Assembly (NCBI RefSeq): GCF_014645835.1
Contig: NZ_BMMM01000009.1
Coordinates: 359,166 to 423,165, forward strand
DNA length: 64,000 bases
DNA from: Streptomyces albiflavescens
GTDB lineage: Bacteria > Actinomycetota > Actinomycetes > Streptomycetales > Streptomycetaceae
Direction: 5' to 3'
The position numbers and the translations under genes are program-made. The notes under the pieces are model-generated. The model saw only the letters and a list, made by a program, of their open reading frames with translations, was not told the origin of the DNA and searched no databases. Positions 1 to 8,270 of the stretch are shown here, in pieces; position 1 is the first letter of the stretch, and every line of letters starts with the position of its first letter.

Positions 1-228
1 TCATTTGCGGTGGTGGGGGCCGGTGGGGCGACGGGTTGAGCACGGAGTGTGCGGAGGTCGGTGCGCCGGTTGCGCCCGGTGGCAGGCCGGGCGGCGGGGC
101 GTGGGACGGGTCGGGTGGGGCGCCGCCGTGCGGCGGGTCCGGGCGCTCGGGTGTCCCCGGGCCCGATCCGGCCGCCCTGTGCGGGGCACCGGCCGGTGCC
201 GGTGCTCCGGCCGGGCCGTGGTGTGTCG
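1..228. other. No convincing gene
   Basis: This stretch lies downstream of the minus-strand operon that ends at 229. A 62-codon minus-strand frame ends exactly at base 1, but it is almost only Arg, Pro, His and Thr, as expected of a chance frame in GC-rich DNA. It has no recognisable domain and no clear ribosome binding site. Confidence 0.5.
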
Positions 229-1482
229 TCATCGTCGTTCTCCGCCGTCCCTGTCGGTGCCGCTCGTTCCACCGGCGCCACCCGGCCGTTTGGCAGTGCC
301 CCGTACCCGGCTCACGCGTCGGGGCTCGGACGGCTCGGGGCCGGCCGACTCCGGTCCGCGGTGCCGTGGCTCCTCCCGCCCCGGTCCCGGACGCTTCGGC
401 TCGGACAGGCGGGAACGCGCGGGCGGGGTGTCGGCACCGGGTGCGGGTACCGGCTCGTCCTCCGGCGGCCGGGAGGCAGCTGCCGACCGTCGGGAGACAT
501 CCTCCGACGACCGGGAGGCATCTCGCGGCGGAACCACCTCGCCCCGTAACGCCGCACGCCCGGAAGGCTCTTCGGACTCGAAGCGAGGCGAGGTCTTCGG
601 CTCGGCGAAGTCACCTCCCGCGCTCAGCGCACCCCGCACCCGGCTGCGCCGCCCGCCGCCGAAGGGTCCCCCGCCGTCGCCGAGGATGTCCTCCACAACG
701 GCGCGCTCCAGCTCCGCCTGCTCGAACGGTTCGCGGTGGGCGTCGCCGCGCTCCAGCACCATCCGCATGGCCGCCAGGCGTGCCTCCCGCTTCTCCGCCT
801 CGCCCTTCTCGATCCAGGCGAGCGCCGCGTGGGGCCCTTCCCGCTCCATGATCTCGGCGATGATGCCTTCGACACCTTCGTCGCGGAGGAGGTCCAGGTG
901 GCGTCGGCGGCGCATCCCGTCCAGCCGGGTTTCCCGTACGACGTCCCGGAACTCACGGCCGCTCGTGGCGATCTCGTCCTCGTCCACGAGCAGTTCGATC
1001 TGGATGCCCCGCAACCGTACGGCCGAGTCACCGGCGAACCCACGGACGGCGGCGTTGAGCGCCTCCTCCGCCTCGTGGAACTCGGCGACGTCGTAGTCGC
1101 GGGAGACCTGTCGCAGCATTCGCCGGATCGGCCCGTACAGGGCACCGCTCATGTCACGGATGCCACGCGCCACCACCTCGGCGGGATCGGCGACACGGCA
1201 CACCAGCTCCACCCGACCGCGGAAGGCGAACGTGGCGTCGCTGCTGAGCAGGGCGATGTCGAGGACGAGGCGGTGCTCGGTCAGATCGACCGTGTAGACA
1301 CGCTGATACGCGCCGAAGCGGGCGGCGGGTATCTCCTCACCGGGACGCACCGTCAGCGCCGCCCCGCTGTCGGGGACCAGCACCAGGGCTCGACCCGGAG
1401 CAGGTGGCCGCAGCGGATTCGTCAGCCGCCAGCGTGGCACCGGCTGGCTGTCCAGCACGGGGTCGTACGTCAGCTCCTCCAC
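229..1482 (-). CDS. SPFH/Band 7-like protein, third gene of STAND operon
   Basis: The protein has 417 residues from a GTG at 1482, chosen because a GGAAAGG ribosome binding site lies just upstream; in-frame codons further upstream look untranslated. Residues about 45-170 have the strand/helix pattern of an SPFH (stomatin/prohibitin) domain, including a repeated VELVCRVADP-type strand and a GIQIELL strand near 159-165. A charged helical stretch (175-265) and a disordered Glu/Arg/Pro/Ser-rich tail follow. There is no membrane segment. It ends the operon behind the STAND NTPase (44-base gap), so it may scaffold that complex at the membrane. Codon 312 is TTA (549-547), implying dependence on the bldA tRNA. 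The family call is by pattern only. Confidence 0.6.
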   Translation of the reverse strand: MEELTYDPVLDSQPVPRWRLTNPLRPPAPGRALVLVPDSGAALTVRPGEEIPAARFGAYQRVYTVDLTEHRLVLDIALLSSDATFAFRGRVELVCRVADPAEVVARGIRDMSGALYGPIRRMLRQVSRDYDVAEFHEAEEALNAAVRGFAGDSAVRLRGIQIELLVDEDEIATSGREFRDVVRETRLDGMRRRRHLDLLRDEGVEGIIAEIMEREGPHAALAWIEKGEAEKREARLAAMRMVLERGDAHREPFEQAELERAVVEDILGDGGGPFGGGRRSRVRGALSAGGDFAEPKTSPRFESEEPSGRAALRGEVVPPRDASRSSEDVSRRSAAASRPPEDEPVPAPGADTPPARSRLSEPKRPGPGREEPRHRGPESAGPEPSEPRRVSRVRGTAKRPGGAGGTSGTDRDGGERR

Positions 1483-1526
1483 CGCATTCCTTTCCTTGTT
1501 GGGCGCCCGTGGTGAGCGTCGGTCCG

Positions 1527-3767
1527 TCAGACCGACCGCTCCAGGGCGCGGGCCAGTACGGCGGAGTTCGGCGAGGGCCGTTCCCGGTCGTCCGCCCATT
1601 TCGCGAGCCACCACAGCAGCCGCTCACGGTGCTTGCCGGGCTTGCGGGCGATGTCGACCAGCAGCTCACGGACGGCGTCCAGGGCGCCGGGGCATTGGTC
1701 CGCGTACTCGTCGATCCACTGGCGCAGGGCGGCAAGTGCCGGATCCTGTACGGGCTTACGGGCCAGGGCGCGCGCCCAGAGCTCCGCCAGCCGGGGCGTG
1801 TGACGAGGCAGCCCGCCGAGGAGCAGCGGGACCCCTGGCACGACACCGTCCGCGGCCCGGGCACCGAGCGTGCCGGGGCCGGTCGGCTCGTACGGCATGG
1901 ACACCGCGAAAACGAACGCCGACAGGGTCTTCGCCACCATCGGTGACATGTCCCGCGGCCGCGACCAGTCGAGGTAGGCGTCCAGGACCTCACTGACCCT
2001 GCCCTGGTGGAGCAGATGCACTCCGCCCCAGGCGACCGGGGTGAGAGTTCCCCAGTCGTCCCCGCGGTCGAGCGCGGTACGCAGCACGTTCAGGGCCCGG
2101 TCCGGCGTGTCCCGGCCGAGCAGTCCGCCGACCGCGTTCGCGGCGGTTGCGGCTAGTCGGCGCTCGTGCGCGGACGTTCCGCCGCGCGCCCATTCGTGCA
2201 GCAGCTCCCAGACCTGTTCGGTGGCGTCCGGTGCGGCGCCCGCGACGCCCAGCGCCGTCGCAGCGGCCTGGCGCACGGGCCAGGAAGTGCTGCCCGCCCA
2301 GGACTTCAGGAACCGGTGCACGGCGTAGTGGTGGTCGGTGCGGGCCAGCAGGCCGGCGGCCACGGCCGCCCGTGCTCGCACTTCGAGATCGGCGTGTCCG
2401 AGCAGGCGGCGCAGCCAGCCGAGGACCGCGTCCCGCCGCCCGTCGAGGGTCGTCCACGCGTAGGCGAGCACCACCTGGCGCAGCAGAGAGCTGCGGAAAC
2501 GCACCCGGGGAGGCCCCGGTGTGCCGCCCTCTTCGGCGAAGACCGTCTCGATCCACGGCTGTTCGTGCCCGATCCGGTCCCGGAACCGGATGTCGGGCGG
2601 TGCCACGGTCTCTGGCGCCAGCGCCCGGTGCAGGGCCATCGCGGCGTCGGTGACGGTGAGGTAGCCGCTGTCCTCCAGGACCGCCACGGCGAGGGCGAAG
2701 GAGATCGCCTCCGGCTCGCGGTGGACGTGGAACCACGCGTGCACCTGCTCGCTCGGGTCGCGCAGTCTGGCGACTGCCGCCGCGAGGTCTCCGTCCGCGG
2801 TGACGACCGAGGCCAGGCCGGTCGCGTGGCTCGCCGAGGGACGCTCGCGCAGTGCTGCCACGGCGCCGGTGGCCTCCAGCATGGCGCGCAGTTCGTCGCG
2901 CAGTTCGGGATCGGCGCCGTGGCCGAGGACCCGCCGTTCCACGACGGCCACCGGGTCGAGGGCGGCCAGGGAGTGGCGGGCCACCGTCTCGGCGCCGGGG
3001 GCCGAGGCCAGGACGTCGAGATCGTGACCGCCGACGATCACCAGGTGACTCTGCGCGGTGCGCAGCCTCGTCACCGCCCCGGCCAGCCCTCGCAGACCGG
3101 CCGTCCCCAGCTCCGCCACGCCGGCGGGACCGTCGTCGAGGACGGCGAGACACCCACTGTGCTTGGCCGGCGGCTCCCAGTCGGGAGCGGTGATCCCCGC
3201 GACGTCGAGCACGCGGTGGCAGCCACCGCCCGTCGTTCCGTTCAGGGCCAGTGCCTCGGAGAGGAGGTTGACGGCGGCAGCCGTGCGCCCGCTGCCGGGC
3301 GGCCCCGTCAGCACCAGCACATGGCGTTCGCGCAGGGCCTCCAGCGCTTCGTCGTAACCGTCGGGATGGACGTACAGCTCGGTGTGCTCGGCGAGTTCGG
3401 TGTCGTCCAGAGGCACCGTGCCCGTACCGCCGATCGGCCGCGCCGGAGTCCGTACGCCGCCCGTGTGGAAGCCTCCGCCGAAGCTGACGGTCTCGTTGAA
3501 CAGGGCCAGCGTGCCGATCCGGGTGCCGACGGTATCGGAGTTCAGACGTTCCGCGATCATGTCGGCGATGGCTCCCGCGCGGATCGCTTCGGAACGCTCG
3601 GACGCGTCGGGACCACCGCCGTCCGCCAGCGACTGCAGCGCGTCGGACTCACTGACGGGACCGTCGCCGTCCACCGTGCTCCGGGCCGACTCCGGGGGCG
3701 CGGCGGGCTCGGCGCCGGGCGGGCCGGCCTTGTGCGCTGCCGCTTCCGGCAGTGTTTCCTCGCTCAC
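1527..3767 (-). CDS. STAND-type NTPase with helical-repeat C-terminus
   Basis: This 746-residue protein is built like a bacterial NLR. A disordered acidic N-terminus (1-75) is followed by a short motif LFNETVSFGGGFH (89-101), then an NTPase with Walker A GPPGSGRT (155-162) and Walker B LAVLDD (207-212). The remainder, from about 330, is all-helical, with HEAT-like Arg/Ala/Leu repeats around 450-620. STAND proteins are switches that oligomerise when a sensor domain is engaged; here the repeats would be the sensor. The preceding gene product ends in a motif closely resembling residues 89-101, so the two proteins probably interact. The start ATG at 3767 lies 34 bases after the preceding stop. 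The target and trigger cannot be read from the sequence. Confidence 0.7.
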   Translation of the reverse strand: MSEETLPEAAAHKAGPPGAEPAAPPESARSTVDGDGPVSESDALQSLADGGGPDASERSEAIRAGAIADMIAERLNSDTVGTRIGTLALFNETVSFGGGFHTGGVRTPARPIGGTGTVPLDDTELAEHTELYVHPDGYDEALEALRERHVLVLTGPPGSGRTAAAVNLLSEALALNGTTGGGCHRVLDVAGITAPDWEPPAKHSGCLAVLDDGPAGVAELGTAGLRGLAGAVTRLRTAQSHLVIVGGHDLDVLASAPGAETVARHSLAALDPVAVVERRVLGHGADPELRDELRAMLEATGAVAALRERPSASHATGLASVVTADGDLAAAVARLRDPSEQVHAWFHVHREPEAISFALAVAVLEDSGYLTVTDAAMALHRALAPETVAPPDIRFRDRIGHEQPWIETVFAEEGGTPGPPRVRFRSSLLRQVVLAYAWTTLDGRRDAVLGWLRRLLGHADLEVRARAAVAAGLLARTDHHYAVHRFLKSWAGSTSWPVRQAAATALGVAGAAPDATEQVWELLHEWARGGTSAHERRLAATAANAVGGLLGRDTPDRALNVLRTALDRGDDWGTLTPVAWGGVHLLHQGRVSEVLDAYLDWSRPRDMSPMVAKTLSAFVFAVSMPYEPTGPGTLGARAADGVVPGVPLLLGGLPRHTPRLAELWARALARKPVQDPALAALRQWIDEYADQCPGALDAVRELLVDIARKPGKHRERLLWWLAKWADDRERPSPNSAVLARALERSV

Positions 3768-3801
3768 GAGCGCTTGCTCTTCCGTGCCTTTCCCCGGCCC
3801 G

Positions 3802-4197
3802 TCAGGAAATGTTCCAGTCGCCCTGGATCTCGACCTTCTCGTTGAAGACCTGGGCGTTCTTGATGAGAGCCGCGTTCACCTGAGCCTTGCCGCCCTGAGC
3901 AGCCACCGTTTCGTCGACGATCCGCCGGATGTCGGCCTCGAAGTCGGGGTCGCGCAGCATGTGGGCCAACAGCGTGCGCTGTAGCTGCGCTTGCGCGGCC
4001 TCGTCCTCGGGGCTCTGCTCCACGCGCTCGAGTGCGCCCTCGGCGGCCGTGTCGTCCCGGAAGCGCGCACGCACCCGCTCGATGATCCGCGCGCCGCCGC
4101 TCCAGCCGGAGCGGCCCGCCTCCTGCGCGGCGGACTCCAGAACTCCCTTGACCACCAGTGCGACGCCGGCCGCCGCGGCAGCGGTGATCGGATCCAT
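3802..4197 (-). CDS. Small putative membrane-active effector paired with STAND protein
   Basis: This 131-residue protein opens with a hydrophobic Ala/Val helix (residues 4-20), continues as amphipathic helices, and ends in the motif VFNEKVEIQGDWN (117-129). That motif matches residues 89-101 of the adjacent STAND NTPase at F, N, E, V and G plus conservative positions. An N-terminal membrane-seeking helical bundle plus a C-terminal self-assembly motif is the layout of HET-S/Bell-type effectors, which are triggered by templating from an NLR carrying the same motif. That role is inferred from architecture and gene order. It is the first gene of the operon, with ATG at 4197 and a 209-base leader region upstream. 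It could alternatively be an adaptor without toxicity. Confidence 0.55.
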   Translation of the reverse strand: MDPITAAAAAGVALVVKGVLESAAQEAGRSGWSGGARIIERVRARFRDDTAAEGALERVEQSPEDEAAQAQLQRTLLAHMLRDPDFEADIRRIVDETVAAQGGKAQVNAALIKNAQVFNEKVEIQGDWNIS

Positions 4198-4357
4198 GTG
4201 CTCCCCCGTGCATCCCTGGACTCATGCGGACAGACCCATCACGCTAGGTGAGCACGGTCACGCGCGTCGCGTACTGAACGAGAATGTCCTGAAACCCATT
4301 GTTGGCCGACTTTCGACCGTGGCGCGGAGTGTGCCCACCACTACTTCGCGGCGCTCG

Positions 4358-4393
4358 GCCGCTGCGGCTGCGGCTGCGGCCGCGGCCGCGGCA
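4358..4393. repeat. GCN trinucleotide microsatellite
   Basis: Twelve consecutive GCN triplets (mostly alternating GCT/GCG, then GCC/GCG) lie between the AraC gene and the STAND operon. They are not in any likely coding frame. Such a tract can slip in copy number and sits about 160 bases upstream of the operon start. Confidence 0.7.
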
Positions 4394-4406
4394 GATGGCT
4401 CACCCC

Positions 4407-5381
4407 CTAGGGTCGCCGACTCCCGTACCGCATCTCCCGAGGACTCACTCCGAACCGCTGCCGGAACGCTGTGCTCAGCGCGCTCGCCGAGGAGAAGCCG
4501 GAGGCGTACGCGAGGTCGGTGATGGTCAGGTGTTCGCAGTCGCCGCATTGGAGACGCTCGCGGACGAGCCGGAGGCGTTCCTCGCGGATCAGGTCGCGCG
4601 GTGTGGTGCCCGCCCGTTGCAGGGCCAGTTGGATCTGGCGCAGGGACCAGCCGAGGGCGCGGGCCATGGACGTACCGGTGAGGGCGGGGTCGGGGGCGTG
4701 CTCGCGGACGTAGCGGCGGACCGTGGTCTCCACGTCGGTCAGGTGCCTGGACCCGTCCGGGCGGTCGTCCCCGGTGGCGAGCATGCACAGGAGCTCGACG
4801 ATGCGGTCGGAGACGGCGTTGAACTGCGGGTCGGTGAGGTGGTCGCGTTCGGTGTACAGGTCGTTCAGCATGTTGCCGACCACGCGGCCGAGGCCTCTGT
4901 TCAGGTCGAGGCCGGTGGCCAGCGGCGACTTGCGGTTCAGCGGGCCGTTCACCTCACGGGCCGGGATGGTGAAGATGAACGCCTGGGTGGACGCGTCCTG
5001 GAGGCACTCGAAGGGGGACCCGAAGGAGACCAGCGTGCCGGTCCCCGGCGTCAGCCGTGCCTCCTGGCCGTCCTGCCGCAGAACGATCTCTCCGCTGAGC
5101 GGGAGCAGCAGGCGGTAGTCCTCGTCGGGGTCCGCCCGGACCTGCCCCGCGGTTCTGCTGTACTCGATCTCGTCCGACCGGAATCTGACGAGCTGATAGG
5201 CCTCGGTGCGCTGGCGGACCGTCTCGCCGCGGAAGTTGTCGGTGTGCGCGTACCGGTAACCCATCCGGGACTGGTAGGAACCGATGTGCTCGCTCCAGAA
5301 GTCGACACGCTCGCGCGGATCCACCTCACCGGTCGACTGTGATTCCACGAGGTAGCTCCCCGCAAGCGACGACACCCTCAA
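4407..5381 (-). CDS. AraC-family transcriptional regulator
   Basis: This 324-residue protein has an N-terminal cupin-like ligand-binding region with an AraC-binding-domain pattern (about 40-190) and a C-terminal double helix-turn-helix (about 225-320). The second helix-turn-helix carries the signature ITDLAYASGFSSASALSTAF followed by FGVSPREMR. The length and domain order match AraC/XylS regulators of the type that begins with a long sensor domain. It is divergent from the conservon that starts at 5587, sharing a 205-base intergenic region, so it could regulate that operon or itself. The ligand is unknown. Confidence 0.85.
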   Translation of the reverse strand: MRVSSLAGSYLVESQSTGEVDPRERVDFWSEHIGSYQSRMGYRYAHTDNFRGETVRQRTEAYQLVRFRSDEIEYSRTAGQVRADPDEDYRLLLPLSGEIVLRQDGQEARLTPGTGTLVSFGSPFECLQDASTQAFIFTIPAREVNGPLNRKSPLATGLDLNRGLGRVVGNMLNDLYTERDHLTDPQFNAVSDRIVELLCMLATGDDRPDGSRHLTDVETTVRRYVREHAPDPALTGTSMARALGWSLRQIQLALQRAGTTPRDLIREERLRLVRERLQCGDCEHLTITDLAYASGFSSASALSTAFRQRFGVSPREMRYGSRRP

Positions 5382-5586
5382 CTCCTGTGCAGCTGGCGGT
5401 AGTTACGCGCCGTCAGCCTAGTGCACACAGCCGGTGCGTATGACGGCAACTTCCTTGCGTGCCGGGGCAAGCGCGGGCGCCGACGCGCGGCTACCGTCGT
5501 GCGGCGCGTCCACTCGCGACCCACCCCTCACCCTTCCCCCTGCCCTTCCCTTCAACTCACGTACGTATTTGAGGACTTGAAGACTC

Positions 5587-6909
5587 ATGACCGAACGGAT
5601 ACCGGAGGCAGCGTTCTGGTGCGTGGCCGTCGGCCTGCTCGCCGTCACCGTGCTCCTGCTGCGCCAGCGCGGGATCACCGGGCGGCAGCGCAGCCGCAAC
5701 ACCGAGCTGGCACAAGGGCTGCGGGCCCGGGACGAGGAGCTGCGCCATCTGGTCGCGGTCCGCCTCCCGGCCCTTGAGGACGGCCCGCACCAGCCCCACC
5801 CCGCGGTGGGTCTGCTCGACGCCCGGCTCGCCGACACGGACTTCGCGAAGTGCCTCGACAGCGTTCTCGACCGGTTCTCCGGAGCCGTGGAGCACGCGCA
5901 GTCCCGCGCCGACCAGTCCGCGAAGGCCGCCCTGAAGGCGTCGATGCGCTCCATCCAGGCCCTCGCCAACGAGCAGCAGGTGTCCATCTCGGAGATGCAG
6001 GACCGGCACGACCATCCCGACGTGCTGCGTGACCTGCTCGAAATCGACCACACCAACGCCCAGTTCGGGCGTCGGGCCCAGGCCATCGCCGTCCTGTGCG
6101 GCTCCTGGCCGGGGCGGCAGCGCGCCACCTCCGCGCTGATCGAGGTCGTACGCGGCGCCACCTCCCGGGTCCGCGACTACCGGCGCATCCGGATCAACGG
6201 GCAGGTCGACATCGCCGTCGAGAGCCGCGCGGTGGAGCCCGTGGTCCTCGCGGTCGCCGAGCTGTTGGACAACGCGGCCCGCCACTCGCAGCCGAACACG
6301 AGCGTCGAGGTCAACGTCCAGTCGGTGCACAACGGTGCCTGCGTGATCATCGACGACGCGGGCGTCGGGATGGACGGGCAGGCGACTGAGCACGCCGCAG
6401 CGCTGCTCGCCGGCCGGGACGCGGTGGACGTCACCCGCCTCGACGACCCGCCCCAGTTCGGCTTCGCCGTCATCGGAGTGCTCGCCGCGCGGTACGGATT
6501 CAGCGTCTCGGTGGACACGCGCTCCCCGTACGGCGGCGTGCGCGCCGTGGTGTTCGTACCGGCGGCCCTGCTCACTCACGCGGACACGGTCCAGGAAGCG
6601 CCGACGCCGGCCGACCCGACACCGACGCCCGCTCTTACCACGACTCGTACGTCCCCTCGTACGACCGAGCCCGCGGAGGCCATCACGGCCGGAGGACTGC
6701 CCAAACGGCGCCGTCGTGCGCCGCAGGCGTCGGCGACCGCCGAAGAGCGAACCGCCGCGCCGACCGAGGAGATCGGCGGCCGGTCGGCCGAGGAGAACGC
6801 CCGGCGCATGGGCGCGTTTGCGCGCGGCACCCGCTTCGGCCGGGCCGCCCAGGACGCCTCCGCCGCCGACGAAGCCCCCCACGAGAACGAAGGGAACACA
6901 CAGGGATGA
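5587..6909 (+). CDS. Conservon sensor histidine kinase-like protein CvnA
   Basis: This 440-residue protein has one N-terminal membrane segment (residues about 8-26), a cytoplasmic helical region and a HATPase domain. The HATPase has an N-box LDNAARHS near 223-230 and a G1-like box DDAGVGMD near 258-265. The last 110 residues are Pro/Thr/Ala-rich and disordered. No clear phosphoacceptor His domain is seen, as is usual for CvnA. It is the first gene of a five-gene conservon, each gene overlapping the next, known in Streptomyces to resemble a membrane-associated G-protein-coupled complex. The ATG at 5587 has a GAGGA sequence upstream. Confidence 0.88.
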   Translation: MTERIPEAAFWCVAVGLLAVTVLLLRQRGITGRQRSRNTELAQGLRARDEELRHLVAVRLPALEDGPHQPHPAVGLLDARLADTDFAKCLDSVLDRFSGAVEHAQSRADQSAKAALKASMRSIQALANEQQVSISEMQDRHDHPDVLRDLLEIDHTNAQFGRRAQAIAVLCGSWPGRQRATSALIEVVRGATSRVRDYRRIRINGQVDIAVESRAVEPVVLAVAELLDNAARHSQPNTSVEVNVQSVHNGACVIIDDAGVGMDGQATEHAAALLAGRDAVDVTRLDDPPQFGFAVIGVLAARYGFSVSVDTRSPYGGVRAVVFVPAALLTHADTVQEAPTPADPTPTPALTTTRTSPRTTEPAEAITAGGLPKRRRRAPQASATAEERTAAPTEEIGGRSAEENARRMGAFARGTRFGRAAQDASAADEAPHENEGNTQG

Positions 6910-7319
6910 TCGCGCCCATGACCAACGAGCTGGGGTGGATGCTCGACGAGGTCCTGAAGGTGCCGGAGGCGCGGCACGCGATCCTGCTGTCCGCCGACGG
7001 CATGCTCCGGGCCCACTCCGCCGACATCGACCGGGACGACGCGGAGCGGCTGGCCGCGGGCCTGTCCGGGGTGCAGTCGATCAGCCGCAGCACGGCCGAG
7101 TTCTGCGGCAGCCCGAACACGCCGTGGCGGCAGACCCTGATCGAGTTCGCGCACGGGTACGTCTTCCTCGTCGCGGCCGGCGAGGGCGCGTATCTCGCGG
7201 TGTCGACGACGGAGAACGTCGATATGGAGGCGGTCACCTACCGCATGCACAAGCTGGTCGACCGGCTCGGCAAGGAGCTGACCAGCCCGGCCCGGCAGGA
7301 CGCCGGCAGTCCGGCATGA
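6906..7319 (+). CDS. Conservon roadblock/LC7 protein CvnB
   Basis: This 137-residue protein has the roadblock/LC7 fold pattern: LDEVLKVPEARHAILLSADGML, an alternating strand/helix core and a C-terminal amphipathic helix. Its start ATG overlaps the stop of cvnA (ATGA), indicating translational coupling. Roadblock proteins act as regulators or activating platforms for small GTPases; here the partner would be CvnD, encoded two genes downstream. A second in-frame ATG four codons later is a possible alternative start. Confidence 0.88.
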   Translation: MIAPMTNELGWMLDEVLKVPEARHAILLSADGMLRAHSADIDRDDAERLAAGLSGVQSISRSTAEFCGSPNTPWRQTLIEFAHGYVFLVAAGEGAYLAVSTTENVDMEAVTYRMHKLVDRLGKELTSPARQDAGSPA

Positions 7320-7675
7320 CGCCCCGGCGCCGTCCCGGAGAGCGGCTGGTGCGGTCGTACGTCGTCACGGACGGCCGCTCCCACCCGTCCCGCAACACCC
7401 TCGACCTGGTCACGCTGTTGATCGCCGCCGACGATCTGCCGTTGACCGGGCTGAGCCCGGAGAAGCGCCGGCTGATGGAGCTGTGCAGGCCCGGAGCGCT
7501 GTCGGTCGCCGAGGTGGCCGGGCATCTGGAGCTGCCGGTCAGCGTCACCAAGGTGCTCGTCGCCGACCTGATGGACAGCGGTCACATCGTCACCCGCGCG
7601 CCCGTCCCTTCCGCCCGCCCTTCCGATGCCCGCATCCTCCAGGAGGTGCTCGATGGGCTCCGCGCCCGCCTCTGA
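7316..7675 (+). CDS. Conservon DUF742 protein CvnC
   Basis: This 119-residue protein belongs to the DUF742 family that is the third component of every conservon. It has a basic N-terminus (RRRPGERLVRSYVVTDGR), the conserved L(D)LVTLL stretch and a winged-helix-like LSVAEVAGHLELPVSVTKVLVADL segment. The start ATG overlaps the cvnB stop (ATGA). In known conservons CvnC associates with CvnA, CvnB and CvnD at the membrane; a DNA-binding role is unproven. Confidence 0.88.
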   Translation: MTPRRRPGERLVRSYVVTDGRSHPSRNTLDLVTLLIAADDLPLTGLSPEKRRLMELCRPGALSVAEVAGHLELPVSVTKVLVADLMDSGHIVTRAPVPSARPSDARILQEVLDGLRARL

Positions 7676-8270
7676 CGACGTCTATCTGCGCCCCAGTGTG
7701 CAGACCGCGGTCAAGCTGCTGATCGTGGGCCACTTCGCGGTCGGCAAGACCACCTTCGTCGGCGCGCTGTCCGAGATACGGCCGCTGCGCACCGAGGAGG
7801 TCATGACCCAGGCCGGCGCCCTCGTCGACGACTTGGCCGGTACGAGGGACAAGACGACCACCACGGTCGCGCTCGACTTCGGCCGCCTCACCCTCAACGA
7901 CGCCTTGGTCCTCTACCTCTTCGGCACCCCGGGACAGCAGCGCTTCACCGAGCTGTGGCAGGACATGACCCGGGGAGCGCTCGGCGCGCTCGTCCTCGCC
8001 GACACCCGGCGCCTCGACCAGTCCTTCGAAGTCATGGGTGTGCTGGAGGAGTTGGGGCTGCCCTATGCCGTCGCCCTCAACGACTTCGACGACGCACCCG
8101 CACATGATCTGGAGGAGGTGCGCGAGGCCCTGGACCTGCTGCCCTCGACCCCGCTCGTACGCTGCGACGCCCGCGACCGGGTTTCCTCCACCGAGGCGCT
8201 GATCGCCCTCGTCGAATACCTGCTGACCCGCACCGGCGAAAGCCGCACAGGCGAACTGGAGCACGCGTGA
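7653..8270 (+). CDS. Conservon small GTP-binding protein CvnD
   Basis: This 205-residue GTPase starts at the ATG at 7653, chosen because AGGAGG (7641-7646) precedes it at good distance; the first 23 bases overlap cvnC. P-loop GHFAVGKTT near residues 23-31, a switch II-like FGTPGQQRF motif near 90-98 and a specificity motif of the NDFD type near 140-143 are visible. It belongs to the MglA/ATP-GTP-binding family that pairs with roadblock proteins. It is the switch of the conservon and probably responds to CvnA/CvnB. Confidence 0.9.
   Translation: MGSAPASDDVYLRPSVQTAVKLLIVGHFAVGKTTFVGALSEIRPLRTEEVMTQAGALVDDLAGTRDKTTTTVALDFGRLTLNDALVLYLFGTPGQQRFTELWQDMTRGALGALVLADTRRLDQSFEVMGVLEELGLPYAVALNDFDDAPAHDLEEVREALDLLPSTPLVRCDARDRVSSTEALIALVEYLLTRTGESRTGELEHA

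Noticed and set aside
1..189. Minus-strand 62-codon frame at the left edge
   Set aside because: Composition is almost only Arg/Pro/His/Thr, there is no RBS or domain, and such frames are common by chance in GC-rich DNA.
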